Below the pieces are notes generated by a model. It was not told where the DNA came from and did not search any database. It saw only the letters and a program-made list of their open reading frames with translations. This document shows positions 34,769 through 43,552 of a stretch of DNA of 64,000 bases, in pieces (the stretch's first letter is position 1; each line of letters begins with the position of its first letter). The position numbers and the translations under genes were made by a program. This stretch comes from Rariloculus sp965263005 (GTDB lineage: Bacteria > Pseudomonadota > Gammaproteobacteria > Steroidobacterales > Rariloculaceae): assembly GCF_965263005.1 (NCBI RefSeq), contig NZ_OZ253579.1:3658001-3722000 (forward strand), in the 5' to 3' direction.

Positions 34769-35557
34769 CTAGCGCCTGTTATCGTGGTGGCTGCCGTCGA
34801 CGATGAGGTCCAGGTCCTGTTCCACACAGGGCGGGGCCGGCACGAGTTCCCGCGCCGTCAGCGTCGCAACGCGCTCCTGTTTCGCCCAGGGCTCGGTCAG
34901 TACGGCAGGGTCGTACGCCGTCGCCTGGTAGTGCAACTCTTCGCCTTGCCGCCAGAGCCGCTCGACGACTCGCAGATCGGCGGTGTGGAACGAACCGTCG
35001 TCGGTGAGCCAGGTGTCGTCCCTGAAATGAGCCGTCTCCACCACGAGGGTGTCGCCCTCCCAACGACCGACTGCGTCGCCGAGATAACTTGCGCCGAAGT
35101 CGGTTCGATGCCCGCGGCCATCGGTCGGGACGGTGCGGAAATGGCTGCCGGTGATGTCGTTGTAGAGAAACACGACCTGACCGGGCACATGGACGAGCTT
35201 GTCCGGCGGTCCGATGCGGGGGACGCCGGGCGGGTAGCATCGTAGCGACGCATCTTCCACGACCTGGCGATCGTCCAGGTCGCGCACCTTCGCGAGGAAC
35301 TCCGGCTTGTAACTCGGACGTTCCACCGGAACCCGAACCGGCGCCGGGCCTTCGGCCTCGTCCTCGCAGCCTCGGATGCAGAGGGACGCGCCCTTGCGCA
35401 CCGGCCGCACGTGCAAGACGCCGTCGCCGTTGTACCAGGTGCCGTTGAGATCCGGACGGCCGCTGGACAGTCGCGGCACGTCGTCCTGAGCATATGAGGC
35501 GGCAGCGCCGAGCGTAGCGAGCGCGGCCATGATCCACAGGCTTCGCGTAACGTTCAT
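34769..35557 (-). CDS. Secreted GxWxGDTL-family protein (copy 2)
   Basis: A 262-residue exported protein (signal ending AASYAQ). It has RPDLNGTWYN, the cysteine motif RCYPPGVPR, VVFLYNDITGSHFR and the core GDAVGRWEGDTLVVET followed by FRDDTWLTDDGSFHT. Three extra cysteines lie early (CIRGCED) and one late (APPCVEQD). It ends shortly after the core region, without the C-terminal module of copy 1. RBS GGGAGG lies 5 bases before the ATG. It starts 20 bases after a small DUF6152 gene, the partner arrangement also seen at 44.9 and 58.1 kb. Confidence 0.75.
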   Translation of the reverse strand: MNVTRSLWIMAALATLGAAASYAQDDVPRLSSGRPDLNGTWYNGDGVLHVRPVRKGASLCIRGCEDEAEGPAPVRVPVERPSYKPEFLAKVRDLDDRQVVEDASLRCYPPGVPRIGPPDKLVHVPGQVVFLYNDITGSHFRTVPTDGRGHRTDFGASYLGDAVGRWEGDTLVVETAHFRDDTWLTDDGSFHTADLRVVERLWRQGEELHYQATAYDPAVLTEPWAKQERVATLTARELVPAPPCVEQDLDLIVDGSHHDNRR

Positions 35558-35577
35558 GAGAGCCTCCCGAATTGCAG

Positions 35578-35973
35578 CTAGAAGTCTTCGGAGAGCTGGT
35601 AGTGGTGCCCCTCCGGATAGTGAATCCTGATGATGAATCCCAGTTGGCGGGTCTCGTCGCGGGCGCGAACCGCCTCGATCCGAACCGGCTGCCCGCCACC
35701 CATGAGCATCTCCGGCGTAACCTGGGCCTTGTAGAGGTACGCCGGTGGAACGGATTCCAGGCGCCAAACGCTCGTATCTCCCGACTCCTCTTCAACGTCC
35801 AGAAGCAGATAGATATGCGGATTGATGAAGTCGACCTTCGAGATCACGCCGTTCAGTTCGATGCGGGCTTCGGGATCGAACTGACCGAGAACCGAGTGAT
35901 GCGCAGACACAAGCGATGCTGCAAACAGAAGGACGGCGCTGGTTCCCGCGACGTTCCAGGATCTTGCTGTCAT
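35578..35973 (-). CDS. Small secreted DUF6152 protein
   Basis: A 131-residue exported protein. After the signal (LLFAASLVSA) the mature protein begins AHHSVLGQFDP, then ELNGVISKVDFINPHIYLLL, a pattern I associate with DUF6152. It is predicted to be a small beta-barrel resembling an OB fold. RBS GGGAGGAAAC sits directly before ATG 35973, which was preferred to an upstream in-frame start. First gene of a probable three-gene operon with a GxWxGDTL protein and a cyclase. The HH pair at the mature N terminus could bind a metal, which is speculation. Confidence 0.8.
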   Translation of the reverse strand: MTARSWNVAGTSAVLLFAASLVSAHHSVLGQFDPEARIELNGVISKVDFINPHIYLLLDVEEESGDTSVWRLESVPPAYLYKAQVTPEMLMGGGQPVRIEAVRARDETRQLGFIIRIHYPEGHHYQLSEDF

Positions 35974-36399
35974 GTTTCCTCCCGGACAACGCAATGTTGG
36001 GCCACCGGTTCGAACACCCTAAACGAATTTCACGAGGCACGCTATTGATGGTAACGATGCCTTCAGCGCCAGTATATCGCCAACCGCGCCCCGTGTTGGG
36101 TGGCCATTGAGGCGTGCAGGGATACGTAACACCGGGCTCGGCAGCCGTGGGGACTGGGAAGTGGACCCCGAGAATCGGACAGTGCGGTTACCGAAATGAC
36201 AAGGCTGGGCGAAGACCGCCAAGGAGAAATTGCACGAGAAGGTCGCCGGTGCGCACCTACCGGTGTCGCCCGTCGACGGAACGGCCTGGGCCTCACGAGC
36301 AGGACTCACGCAAAGCCAGATAGGTCGTGTCGGTTGATTTCGGAGCCAGAAAAACTACCATGGATCGTGTCGGTCGATTTAGGAGCCAGGAAAACTACC
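35974..36399. other. Intergenic region with a 40-bp duplication
   Basis: About 425 bases with no recognisable gene. At its right end are two tandem 40-base copies (36325-36364 and 36365-36404), each with TCGTGTCGGT, GGAGCCAG and AAAACTACCATGGA. Each copy therefore carries a ribosome-binding-site-like GGAG and an ATG; the second ATG (36400) starts the next gene. Confidence 0.6.
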
Positions 36400-37065
36400 A
36401 TGGAGTGTCGCTACTCGTTGTGCTGGGTGACAAAATCGCATTTGTGGGCCGTGTCTCGTTGGCACCCTGGACGGTGTCTTGCCTTGGTGATGACGGCAAT
36501 GCTGGGGGTAGCGCAGGCGGCGCAGTCACAGGATGCGCTACAGGGCGTATATTCGGCTCAGGTCAGTGACGGGCTGGTCCTGTACGCAACCGTTGTGTCG
36601 CTGGAGGTGCCGCCCGGCGTCGATTTCCCGGGTCCGGAAGGTACAGTGCTTGAGGTGCTGATCAGTGCGGCTCCTTCCGGCGACACTACGGCAGCACGGC
36701 GCTCGGCGGATGGTGGCCCCTGTGCTCAGTGCACGGCAGTGCATTATTTCGTCGTGCCGGAGCAGGGCCGGATCGGGAAGAGCCAGAAGCTTCGTGCACT
36801 GAGGCATCCGCCCGGCTACGTGACCTATCTTCATGCGAATGGGCGGGAATACGCCCTGGGCAGCATCCGTGTCCGGTGGACGGCGGAGGGTCCGCGACTG
36901 GAGCGGGCGGAATTGATGCGTACCGGGTTCGTGCCGCCCCTTTTCAAATCGAAGCTACAGTTGCATTTTGATGAGCCACCTGGCTCGGGCCCCGAGGCCG
37001 ATGAGATCGAGGCGTTGGCCCGTGCCGACGTCGTCGAGTATGTACGGCCCTTTCGCTCGCCCTGA
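36400..37065 (+). CDS. Secreted hypothetical protein
   Basis: A 221-residue protein I do not recognise. A long N-terminal region holds a hydrophobic signal (CLALVMTAMLGVAQAAQSQ). The mature part has VLYATVVSLEVPPG, EGTVLEVLISA, a CAQC pair in GGPCAQCTAVHYFV, HPPGYVTYLHANGREYALGS and a charged C-terminal end. The start is ATG 36400 within the second of two 40-base direct repeats, behind GGAGCC. A later ATG giving MTAMLGVAQAA is possible. It is followed 41 bases on by the P450 gene, perhaps in one transcript. Confidence 0.6.
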   Translation: MECRYSLCWVTKSHLWAVSRWHPGRCLALVMTAMLGVAQAAQSQDALQGVYSAQVSDGLVLYATVVSLEVPPGVDFPGPEGTVLEVLISAAPSGDTTAARRSADGGPCAQCTAVHYFVVPEQGRIGKSQKLRALRHPPGYVTYLHANGREYALGSIRVRWTAEGPRLERAELMRTGFVPPLFKSKLQLHFDEPPGSGPEADEIEALARADVVEYVRPFRSP

Positions 37066-37106
37066 TCTTGCCTGGCGTTAGCCGGGACGGCTGAACACCA
37101 GCGGCG

Positions 37107-38387
37107 ATGAGCCGACGACCGATGATCCCGGAGGGATGGACGAGCATCGCGGCTCAGGGCGTCAGCCTCTGGGAGACTGCCAGCCGCGGCGCGTCCTATA
37201 ACCCCTTGTCGCCGAACGTCATCCAGAATCCCTACGATACCTATACGCGACTGCGACGGCACAGCCCCGTACATCGAAGCGCGATCCTTGGGAGCTGGGT
37301 GTTGACACGCTACAAGGATGTGCTCGCCGCCGCGAAGGACCACGAGCGCTTCTCCAACGATCCGAGGTGGCGGAGTGCAACGACAAGCGTGCTGCCGCCA
37401 GCCCCTGATGAGTACAGCATTCTGCTCGTGGATCCTCCCGAGCATTCGCGGTTACGCAGGGTCGCCGCCGAGGTCTTTTCAAAGGCTCACTTGACGGCAC
37501 TGGGCGAGAGCATTACGCAAACCGCGTCCGAACTCATCGAGCAGGCCGCCAAGCGGCGCACGTTCGACTGGGTCGGCGACGTCGCGGCTTCCCTCGCGAT
37601 GCGCGTGATGCTGAGGATGATGGCAATTCCGGAGCGCGACCGCGGCCATTGGGAGAGGTGGACGCGAGAACGGGCGCGGTTGCTCGAGATGATCGCCACG
37701 CGCCCGCACCGCAAGACCGCGCACCTCGCGGGCGCCGAAATTCAACGCTACTTCATGGCGCATCTGCGCGCTCGAAAGCAGTCAGACGAGACCGACGCCA
37801 TAAGCACACTGGCCAGGCGGGCCGCTACGGGGGACGGAATCAGCATGGTCGAAGCCTGCGACATGCTGAGCGTGCTGATGATCGCAGGCAATGAGACGAC
37901 GACGAATCTGATCGGTAACGGGATGCTGGCGCTTCTGCGTCACCCGCGGCAAATGCAACGCCTGCGCGAGGAACCCGAACGAATTCGCGGCGCGATCAAC
38001 GAAATGCTGCGCTTCGACAGCCCGGTTCAAACCGACTTCCGAATCGCGAAAGCGGAAGTTTCCCTCCGGGGACACACCATAAAACCGGGCGACGGCATCA
38101 TTCTGCTGACGGGTTCGGCCAACCGCGACGAGACGGCATTCGAACGTGCCGACAGGTTTGACATCACACGCAAAGGTCCAAAACACCTGTCGTTCGGATT
38201 CGGCGTTCATCATTGCATCGGTGCGGAGCTCGCACGCATGGAGGCGAGCGCGATCTTCACGGAGGCGTTAAGCAAGCTTGGAACCATAAGACTGGCCGGG
38301 GGTCCGCCGGGCTACCGGAGATCGACAGTGATCCGGGGGCTCGCCGCGCTCCCGGTGCGGGCCGAGCCAATCAACCAGGACGCCTGA
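37107..38387 (+). CDS. Cytochrome P450
   Basis: A 426-residue soluble bacterial P450 (CYP), a haem-thiolate monooxygenase. The haem ligand is Cys370 in LSFGFGVHHCIGAEL; the I-helix oxygen-activation motif is MIAGNETTTNL; the ExxR motif is in INEMLRFDSPVQ. LLVDPPEHSRLRRVAAEVFS is typical of class I CYPs that receive electrons from a ferredoxin. No ferredoxin or reductase gene is nearby, so electron partners must be elsewhere. The substrate cannot be told. ATG at 37107 has a weak ribosome-binding site; ATG 37122 is possible. Confidence 0.95.
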   Translation: MSRRPMIPEGWTSIAAQGVSLWETASRGASYNPLSPNVIQNPYDTYTRLRRHSPVHRSAILGSWVLTRYKDVLAAAKDHERFSNDPRWRSATTSVLPPAPDEYSILLVDPPEHSRLRRVAAEVFSKAHLTALGESITQTASELIEQAAKRRTFDWVGDVAASLAMRVMLRMMAIPERDRGHWERWTRERARLLEMIATRPHRKTAHLAGAEIQRYFMAHLRARKQSDETDAISTLARRAATGDGISMVEACDMLSVLMIAGNETTTNLIGNGMLALLRHPRQMQRLREEPERIRGAINEMLRFDSPVQTDFRIAKAEVSLRGHTIKPGDGIILLTGSANRDETAFERADRFDITRKGPKHLSFGFGVHHCIGAELARMEASAIFTEALSKLGTIRLAGGPPGYRRSTVIRGLAALPVRAEPINQDA

Positions 38388-38439
38388 TTCGGAGGTGATT
38401 TTCCTACCGTCAAACGAGCCTTCACAACGTGGCAAGGTG

Positions 38440-38484
38440 TTGACAACTTTATCATACTGTACTAGGTTACTAGTGCACTATGAT
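38440..38484 (+). promoter_or_regulatory. Promoter region with candidate GntR operator
   Basis: A consensus TTGACA box (38440-38445) and a TATGAT box (38479-38484) are present, though not in ideal spacing to each other. Between and over them lie two overlapping palindromes: ACTAG-N4-CTAGT (38461-38474) and the perfect 10-mer TAGTGCACTA (38471-38480). The operon ahead encodes its own GntR regulator, so this is a likely autoregulatory operator. Confidence 0.5.
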
Positions 38485-38498
38485 TTAGGATCGTCAAA

Positions 38499-39347
38499 AT
38501 GCTCGAAGCTAGGCAGATCAATTTCGGTTACGGCCCCGACCCACTGTTTCTCGACACGGACCTGACGCTCACAGCCGGCCACATCTACGGACTGCTGGGG
38601 CTCAACGGCGCGGGCAAGTCGACGTTGCTGAAGCTCATGACAGGGCTGCTGTTCCCGAATTCGGGCCAGATCACCTCCTGCGGCTACGATCCCGCGCAGC
38701 GCGCACCGGGATACCTGTCCAAGGTCTTCCTGCTGCCGGAGGAACTCAACGTCCCGGGTGTCTCGGGCAGGGAATTCGTCGCTGTCCGCTCGCCGTTCTA
38801 CCCGGATTTCGATCAATCCCGAATGCAGCGCTATCTCGACGAATTCGAGATCCCCGGGAACAAGCAATTGACAGCACTCTCCCATGGTCAGCAGAAGAAG
38901 TTCCTGTTGTCGTTCGGCCTGGCGTGCAACGCGTCACTGGTGCTCCTGGATGAGCCGACCAATGGCCTCGATATTCCTTCCAAGGGGCTGTTCAGGCGCC
39001 TGGTGGCCGAGGCGTTGAGCGAAGATCGGACCGTTGTCGTGTCGACCCACCAGGTCAGGGACGTGGAGTCGCTGGTGGATCTGATCGTGATTCTCCATGA
39101 GGGAACGGTGCTGCTGAATCATCCGCTGACCGAGCTGAGCAGCAATTTGCGCGTATCGATCAGCGCGAACCGCCCGGATGACGGTAACGGACTGATCTAT
39201 ACCGAGCGCACCGTTGGAGGGTACGCCAGCGTCTGGAAACACCCCAGCAGCGGCGACGGAGGCCTGGATCTGGAACTGCTGTTCAAGGCCGCCATCGCAA
39301 GTCCCGAAACCTGCGCAAGCCTGCTTGCCTCAGAGACAAAGCAATGA
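38499..39347 (+). CDS. ABC transporter ATP-binding protein
   Basis: A 282-residue ATPase of an ABC exporter. It has Walker A GLNGAGKST, signature motif LSHGQQKKF (a variant of LSGGQ), Walker B LVLLDEPTNGLD and the switch histidine in VVVSTHQVRD. Its C-terminal 80 residues are specific to this subgroup. It overlaps the permease gene by 4 bases and heads the operon ATPase-permease-GntR-DUF2807. In Bacillus the comparable ytr operon is GntR-controlled and responds to cell-wall stress; the role here is inference. Confidence 0.93.
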   Translation: MLEARQINFGYGPDPLFLDTDLTLTAGHIYGLLGLNGAGKSTLLKLMTGLLFPNSGQITSCGYDPAQRAPGYLSKVFLLPEELNVPGVSGREFVAVRSPFYPDFDQSRMQRYLDEFEIPGNKQLTALSHGQQKKFLLSFGLACNASLVLLDEPTNGLDIPSKGLFRRLVAEALSEDRTVVVSTHQVRDVESLVDLIVILHEGTVLLNHPLTELSSNLRVSISANRPDDGNGLIYTERTVGGYASVWKHPSSGDGGLDLELLFKAAIASPETCASLLASETKQ

Positions 39348-40111
39348 ACGATATTTTCTCCATCGAGCGGCTTTGGTGGCTCCTGCGCGCCGATCTCACC
39401 AGCGGGTATCGATCCGTGCTGACCGTGTCCGCGACGCTGGCGGGCGTGATCCTGATTGCGTCGCTGCTTTCAATTGACCGCGCCGGAGCGGCTCAGGGCT
39501 TCTTCGTGTCGTGGTATGGCGCGATGCTGTACATCTGGGGGGTCATCGCGTCGAGCCGCGCCTTCGCGGAGCTTCACGACAAAACGCGAAACGAAGCATA
39601 CCTGCTGATACCCGCCTCTACGATCGAAAAGACACTCGCTCGCCTGCTCGCCGTAACTGTCGGACTCACGGTTTACCTGCTGATTTTCACCACCGCCGTC
39701 TCGCTCCTCATCGAAGGCCTGTACCGCTTGTTTGCGGGTGCCAGCGTCGGCATCTTCAATCCCCTCGTTCCGGAAATCCTGCCGCTGATTACCGGCTATT
39801 TGTTCGTGCAGTCCTTCTTTTTTCTCGGTGCGGCATGGTTCAGGAGACGGCACTTCATCAAGACCACGCTGGTCATCACGCTGACAGGAATCGTGCTGGT
39901 TCTTTTCACGCTCCTTGCGCTTCGGGTGGTCTTCGCCCCTGAAGGTATAGCCGACCTTGGAGACTTAATGGCCCGGGCGGTTGGATCCTACCAGGGCCTG
40001 TTCCGGTCGTTTGAAACCGTGCGGACGATCTTCGCGATTCTATTGCCGGTGGCGTGCTGGTCCATCGCATGGCTGCGGGTCCGGGAGACACAAGTCAGCG
40101 ATGGAGTTTAG
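39344..40111 (+). CDS. ABC transporter permease subunit
   Basis: A 255-residue membrane protein with about six hydrophobic segments: VSATLAGVILIASLLS, FFVSWYGAMLYIWGVIASS, LLAVTVGLTVYLLIFTTAVS, LPLITGYLFVQSFFFLGAAW, TLVITLTGIVLVLFTLLAL and a last one ending in CWSIAWL. There is no binding-protein-dependent EAA loop, so it fits an exporter. It overlaps both neighbours (4 bases with the ATPase, 11 with the regulator), suggesting tight coupling. Confidence 0.85.
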   Translation: MNDIFSIERLWWLLRADLTSGYRSVLTVSATLAGVILIASLLSIDRAGAAQGFFVSWYGAMLYIWGVIASSRAFAELHDKTRNEAYLLIPASTIEKTLARLLAVTVGLTVYLLIFTTAVSLLIEGLYRLFAGASVGIFNPLVPEILPLITGYLFVQSFFFLGAAWFRRRHFIKTTLVITLTGIVLVLFTLLALRVVFAPEGIADLGDLMARAVGSYQGLFRSFETVRTIFAILLPVACWSIAWLRVRETQVSDGV

Positions 40112-40472
40112 CGAGCCAAGAGGCATCTACCTGCAGATCGCGGACCAGATCCGCGACCGCATCCTGCAGGGCGAATGGCAGTCCGGGGAACGGATACCCT
40201 CCATTCGCGAACTGGCCATCGAGCTGGGCGTCAATCCGAATACGGTCACGAAGAGTTATCAGACGCTGCTGGATTGGGGCATCGTCGCCAATCAGCGAGG
40301 ACGCGGATATTTCGTCAGTGATCGGGCAGCCGAACGGGCGCTGACCGCAATGCGTGAGGAATTCGTGCGCGACGAGCTTCCCAAGGTCGTTCGCGCCATG
40401 GAAACGCTCGGTATCGGCATCGACGAACTCACCGAATACCTGGCCCAACAAGACGGAGAACGAGAAAAATGA
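40101..40472 (+). CDS. GntR-family regulator (YtrA subfamily)
   Basis: A 123-residue repressor-type protein. The N-terminal winged helix begins IYLQIADQIRDRILQGEW and continues GERIPSIRELAIELGVNPNT and NQRGRGYFV, the standard GntR DNA-binding domain. A short C-terminal helical part of about 45 residues replaces the large effector domain, as in the YtrA subfamily. It lies within the ABC operon it probably controls; candidate operators are at 38461-38480. Its ATG lies inside the end of the permease gene. Confidence 0.92.
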   Translation: MEFSEPRGIYLQIADQIRDRILQGEWQSGERIPSIRELAIELGVNPNTVTKSYQTLLDWGIVANQRGRGYFVSDRAAERALTAMREEFVRDELPKVVRAMETLGIGIDELTEYLAQQDGEREK

Positions 40473-41218
40473 AACCAAGCAAGATCGCACTGCTGTCAAT
40501 AGGCGGCATCGTAGTGGCCGCCATCATCGGCGTAGCGATGTTGGCGCGGGTCACTCTCGGTTGGGGTGAACAGGGCGCATGGAACGACTCCGACCCCGGC
40601 GAGTTGACAACGCAGAGCCGTGATCTCAGGGGATTCAGCGGGCTCGAGATCAACGGCAGTTGGACCGTCGCCGTCACGCAGGGCGACGAGTGGCAGGTGG
40701 AGCTGTCCTATCCCGAGAATGTCCTGCGCGCTGACGATGTTTCGGTGCGTGGCGGGCAACTGAGCCTGGACGGATCTCGATCTGGATCGCTCTTTGGCCG
40801 GTCCGATACACGGTTGACAGCAGAAATTGTCATGCCGGAATTGGAGGAACTGGAAGCTGCGGGCCAGAACCGCGTGACGCTCTCCGGCTTCGAGGGCGAA
40901 CGCCTTACAATCAATGTCGCCGGCGCGAATCACGTGACCGGCGAGGACGGTCGTTACCGCGAGCTCGACCTATCCATGGCCGGAGCCAGCAATGTCCAGC
41001 TCGATGGCATCGCTTTCACAGATGCAAACGTTGACCTGGCTGGTGCCTCGAATCTGACGCTGACCATGGACGGTGGCGAACTGAACGGTTCCCTGGCCGG
41101 CGCCGGTAGAATCGAGTACTCCGGCACCGTCTCGCGGGAGGCTGTTGACGTCGCAGGGTTCGGTTGGGTGGGGCCGGCGGCACCGTCAGAACAAGGTGGC
41201 TTGAGGGAAACCCGATGA
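40469..41218 (+). CDS. Membrane-anchored DUF2807 (head GIN domain) protein
   Basis: A 249-residue protein with an N-terminal membrane anchor (IALLSIGGIVVAAIIGVAML) and an extracytoplasmic beta-helix of the DUF2807/GIN type. It has repeated short strands such as GFSGLEINGSWTVAV, GQNRVTLSG, AGANHVTGEDG, MAGASNVQLDG and LAGASNLTLT. The function of the family is unknown. It overlaps the GntR gene by 4 bases and is the last gene of the operon, so it is probably co-regulated with the transporter. Confidence 0.88.
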   Translation: MKPSKIALLSIGGIVVAAIIGVAMLARVTLGWGEQGAWNDSDPGELTTQSRDLRGFSGLEINGSWTVAVTQGDEWQVELSYPENVLRADDVSVRGGQLSLDGSRSGSLFGRSDTRLTAEIVMPELEELEAAGQNRVTLSGFEGERLTINVAGANHVTGEDGRYRELDLSMAGASNVQLDGIAFTDANVDLAGASNLTLTMDGGELNGSLAGAGRIEYSGTVSREAVDVAGFGWVGPAAPSEQGGLRETR

Positions 41219-41454
41219 GCGAAATAGTCTCTTGAATCCAGACCCTTTCTGTCCGAAAGATTCTGACGACCTACAATGATGAACCCTTCCCGCGGCAATA
41301 GCGCGGTCAAGGCGGCGTTTTGCTCCAACAACGCTTCGGCGTGCGTTCGCCCCTGTGGTTTTTCCACCGGGACCGGTCGCCCTGAGCTGAGGGAAAAACA
41401 TCATATCAGGCGGCTCGCGCAGCGTATTGTGCAAGGGTGGCGTAGCCCAGTGAG

Positions 41455-42369
41455 CTATGCGAGGTGCTCGAAGAACGACAGTCCCTTGCGAGCCAGAGGA
41501 TTTCGCCGGCCCTTGGCCGTGAGCGTGGCGACGTAGCAAGCGCCGAAACGCACGTACTCGCCGCATAGAGGAACCAGGACGCCGCGGTCGAGATGGCCCT
41601 CGATGAAGTACTTCCAGCCCAGGGCGACGCCGCGCCCGGCGGCCGCAGCCTCGAGAATCTGTGTGTACGTGTCATGGTCCTCGAATTGCGGCGCGGTGTC
41701 GGGGTGACCGGCGACGGCGAACCAGTCCTGCCAGGTGGCCCACCCCATGTTGGGCCGTTGCACATCCAGCAGCTTCAGGCGGCCCCAACCTGAGACGGGT
41801 CCCTGCAGGGTTCGCCGGTGCGCATCCGCATAGGCGGGCGAGCAAACCGGCTGGATCTCCTCCCCGATGGCAACAACCCGATCCTTTCGCGTCGCGTCCA
41901 ACGGCTGCCAGCCCAGCACGATATCGGCGACCTGAACCGGAGCCAGTTCGTGCAAATGGCGCTGGAAGGTGAGAAGGCGTACCCGCGTTTCCGGCCCCAG
42001 CAGCTTCTCCAGTGCCGCGTAGCGCGGCATGATGATCAGGTGCGAGGCGTCGTGCGAGCAGGCGATGACCAAGCTGGGGCCCGCTGATAACTCGGCGGCC
42101 TCCTCGCCACCGACCTTCAAGCTGTTCAGCGCGGCCACGACTGCCTCCTGGTAGCGGCGGCCGGGCTCGGTCAGCTGCACGCCCTTGCTGGAGCGTTCAA
42201 ACAGCCGCACCGACAGCCGGCGCTCCAGCCCGGCAATGTGCCGGCTGACCGCGGACGGTGACGTTTGAAGCTCCCTGGCGGCACGGGTGACGTTGCCGAG
42301 GCGCGCCGCACACTCGAAAGCGATCAACTCGCTCGTGAGTGGAAGTCGGTCGCGAGTCTTCTCCGTCAT
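41455..42369 (-). CDS. LysR-family transcriptional regulator
   Basis: A 304-residue regulator. The N-terminal helix-turn-helix spans about residues 8-65 (FECAARLGNVTRAARELQTS, then SAVSRHIAGLERRL and LFERSSKGVQLT). The rest is a substrate-binding-like effector domain resembling the GcvA group. ATG 42369 was chosen; a TTG two codons upstream exists. Its usual divergent target is not obvious: upstream is a decayed stretch, so its regulon is unknown. Confidence 0.92.
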   Translation of the reverse strand: MTEKTRDRLPLTSELIAFECAARLGNVTRAARELQTSPSAVSRHIAGLERRLSVRLFERSSKGVQLTEPGRRYQEAVVAALNSLKVGGEEAAELSAGPSLVIACSHDASHLIIMPRYAALEKLLGPETRVRLLTFQRHLHELAPVQVADIVLGWQPLDATRKDRVVAIGEEIQPVCSPAYADAHRRTLQGPVSGWGRLKLLDVQRPNMGWATWQDWFAVAGHPDTAPQFEDHDTYTQILEAAAAGRGVALGWKYFIEGHLDRGVLVPLCGEYVRFGACYVATLTAKGRRNPLARKGLSFFEHLA

Positions 42370-42831
42370 GATCAAAAGTGTTAACAGATCGCGCCGGTCG
42401 AGGCAACTCGCCTAGCCGCGCACCAGCGAGTTGTCATCGACGAGGGCAGGCCGAGGCCGGCAAGTTATGTTGCTGGTTTGATTAAGATATTTTGTAACCA
42501 TTGTCATGATATTCACGATGAATGGGGAGCCCATCATGAACTCGACCCTTTCGTTTGGACGCTGGCTGGTGCCAGGTGTAATCGTGTCAGGAGCAATCGC
42601 CGGTCGTGGCGGCTCGTCATCGGGATCGAACGATGGCTACGGCAGCGCGTCGCGCTGCGGCTCAAGCTGCATCACACGAAGTGCGACTATGATCGCTGGG
42701 TCGCGCCGTTCGACGATGTCGCCGTGACGGTGCCGACCGCGGTCGACGCAGAGCAGTCCGGGTTGATGGTGAGCCTCGCGCGCAAGTTTTTGGGGACCCT
42801 GCAACCGCGCAAGGGTGAGGGAGGCGATGTT
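42370..42831. other. Decayed region upstream of a truncated transporter gene
   Basis: About 460 bases with an AT-richer patch near 42478-42530. A short frame (42536-42727) has a good GGGGAG site and begins with a signal-like segment (TLSFGRWLVPGVIVSGAIAG) but degenerates into low-complexity residues. Another frame carries KCDYDRWVAPFDDVAVTVPT, which looks like real protein without a start. This is probably the remains of one or two genes. Confidence 0.4.
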
Positions 42832-43182
42832 ATGGGTCACGCGAGCCGGAAGCTGTTTCGCAAGTTTGCCCTGGTGTTGATGTCGTGTTTTCCGGGAACG
42901 GCGTTACTGGCGCAATCGATTACGGTGGTGTCGTTTGGTGGCTCCTATGCGCGGGCCAGTCAGGAGGCTTACCACAAGCCGTTCACCGAAGAGACGGGCA
43001 TTGAAGTCCGGCTGGAAGACTACAACGGCGGTCTTGCACAAATCCGCGCGCAGGTCGATGCAGGGAGTGTCTATTGGGATGTGGTGGACCTGAATCTGGA
43101 CGACGCCATTCTCGGCTGCGACGAAGGCCTTTTCGAACTCATGAATCCCTCCGACTTGGCGCCCGGTGTCGATGCCCGGTGA
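42832..43182 (+). pseudogene. Truncated ABC transporter substrate-binding protein (spermidine/putrescine-like)
   Basis: A 116-codon frame with a good start (GAGGGAGG upstream) and signal peptide (LVLMSCFPGTALLAQ). The mature part is the beginning of a PotF-like extracellular solute-binding protein: SITVVSFGGSYARASQEAYH, EETGIEVRLEDYNGG and YWDVVDLNLDDAILGCDEG. Family members have about 340-360 residues; this one stops after about a third, with no continuation in other frames nearby and no transporter genes. It is a 3'-truncated pseudogene. Confidence 0.75.
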
Positions 43183-43229
43183 CCGGCTCCATTGGCCTTG
43201 GCGTAATCGATCACTTCCGGAGTGCTGGA

Positions 43230-43478
43230 CTAAACGTCACGCAGGAATTCGTCCAGCGCGGTAACGCACTCGGATTCGGTCGGGGTTGGGGCGTGACGCG
43301 TATCGGGAACGGTCACCCGGCGTGCTTCGGGATATTCCCGGCCCATCCGAGCAAAGGATTCCTCGGACAACAGTTCCGAGGCCTCGCCCCGAAGGGTAAG
43401 CAGCGGAATCGGGCGCAGTCCCCGCCGCTCTCCAGCGAGCCTACGCGCGATAGCGGCGAAATCCCGGGCGGCGTGCAA
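43230..43478 (-). pseudogene. C-terminal fragment of an alpha/beta hydrolase
   Basis: An 82-codon frame holding only the end of an alpha/beta hydrolase: PIPLLTLRGEASELLSEES, REYPEARRVTVPDTRHAPT and ECVTALDEFL. HAPT carries the catalytic histidine, and the acidic residue lies in LRGEASELL. The nucleophile half is missing. It lies tail to tail with the truncated binding protein, so both were probably cut by one deletion or insertion event. Confidence 0.7.
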
Positions 43479-43552
43479 ATTGAACAGTTACCACCGGTCA
43501 AATCCGGCCCTGACGCTTACCGGACAGGACGCTGGATTGTTCGAAATGCCAG

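Noticed and set aside
36150..36320. An insertion-sequence end: AGTGGACCCCGAGAATCGGA resembles ends of some IS3-family elements.
   Set aside because: No transposase frame, no matching opposite end and no target duplication were found; the similarity is too short.
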